A stretch of DNA of 5,803 nucleotides from JANRLJ01 sp034437895 (GTDB taxonomy: Bacteria > Chloroflexota > Anaerolineae > Aggregatilineales > Phototrophicaceae), in contig DAOTTO010000377.1 of the NCBI GenBank assembly GCA_034437895.1, positions 1-5,803 of the forward strand, given 5' to 3'. Both the position numbers and the translations under genes were made by a program. Under the pieces are notes generated by a model, which worked only from the letters and a program-made list of their open reading frames with translations, did not search any database and was not told where the DNA came from. Positions 5,773 to 5,803 of this stretch are shown here, piece after piece. Positions within the stretch are counted from its first letter, which is position 1, and every line of letters begins with the position of its first letter.

Positions 5773-5803
5773 AGATAGGTTCTAAGCGAAATAAGTAACT
5801 GAT

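Overview
The window carries five protein-coding genes: one cut off by the left edge and four complete. There is no RNA gene, CRISPR array or insertion sequence that I can recognise. The base composition is balanced to moderately GC-rich. Three things suggest a free-living environmental bacterium, most plausibly Chloroflexota (Anaerolineae-like): short GTAGGGGCGA/TCGCCCCTAC palindromes between genes, a 'sulfatase'-family protein ending in LRALGYIE, and SH3b/M23 proteins with alanine-proline-glutamine linkers. This assignment is an inference from style and protein type, not a marker-based identification.

Layout, left to right. (1) Positions 1-758, minus strand: a CpdA-like class III cyclic-nucleotide phosphodiesterase (metallophosphoesterase), missing only its C-terminal tail. 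(2) Positions 759-969: a divergent intergenic region containing the first copy of a short palindromic repeat. (3) Positions 970-1845, plus strand: an HtrA/DegP-type trypsin-like serine protease with one PDZ domain. (4) A second copy of the palindromic repeat, then at 1930-2559, plus strand, a shorter paralogous trypsin-like protease without a PDZ domain. (5) Positions 2625-4172, minus strand, convergent: an alkaline-phosphatase-superfamily enzyme of the 'sulfatase' fold. Its nucleophile position is Thr rather than Cys/Ser, and it must start at TTG. (6) Positions 4173-4359: a divergent, partly AT-rich intergenic region with a good sigma70-like promoter facing right. (7) Positions 4360-5772, plus strand: an M23 (LytM-type) zinc metallopeptidase preceded by two SH3b-like modules and a low-complexity linker.

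How the genes relate. The two proteases look like a tandem duplication and are probably co-transcribed. Their leaders share the same palindrome at nearly the same distance from the start codon, followed by a similar TTAAT...GGAG stretch. The other genes are hydrolases of different chemistry (phosphodiester, sulfate or phosphate ester, peptidoglycan peptide) and do not form one evident pathway. None of the four genes with an intact N-terminus in an 'envelope' family shows a recognisable signal peptide or N-terminal membrane anchor, although HtrA and M23 proteins usually act outside the cytoplasm. I see no convincing sign of a complete novel defence or mobile system. The most interesting points are the duplicated protease/leader-palindrome unit, the leaderless envelope-type hydrolases, and the Thr-type active site in a protein that would be routinely labelled a sulfatase.
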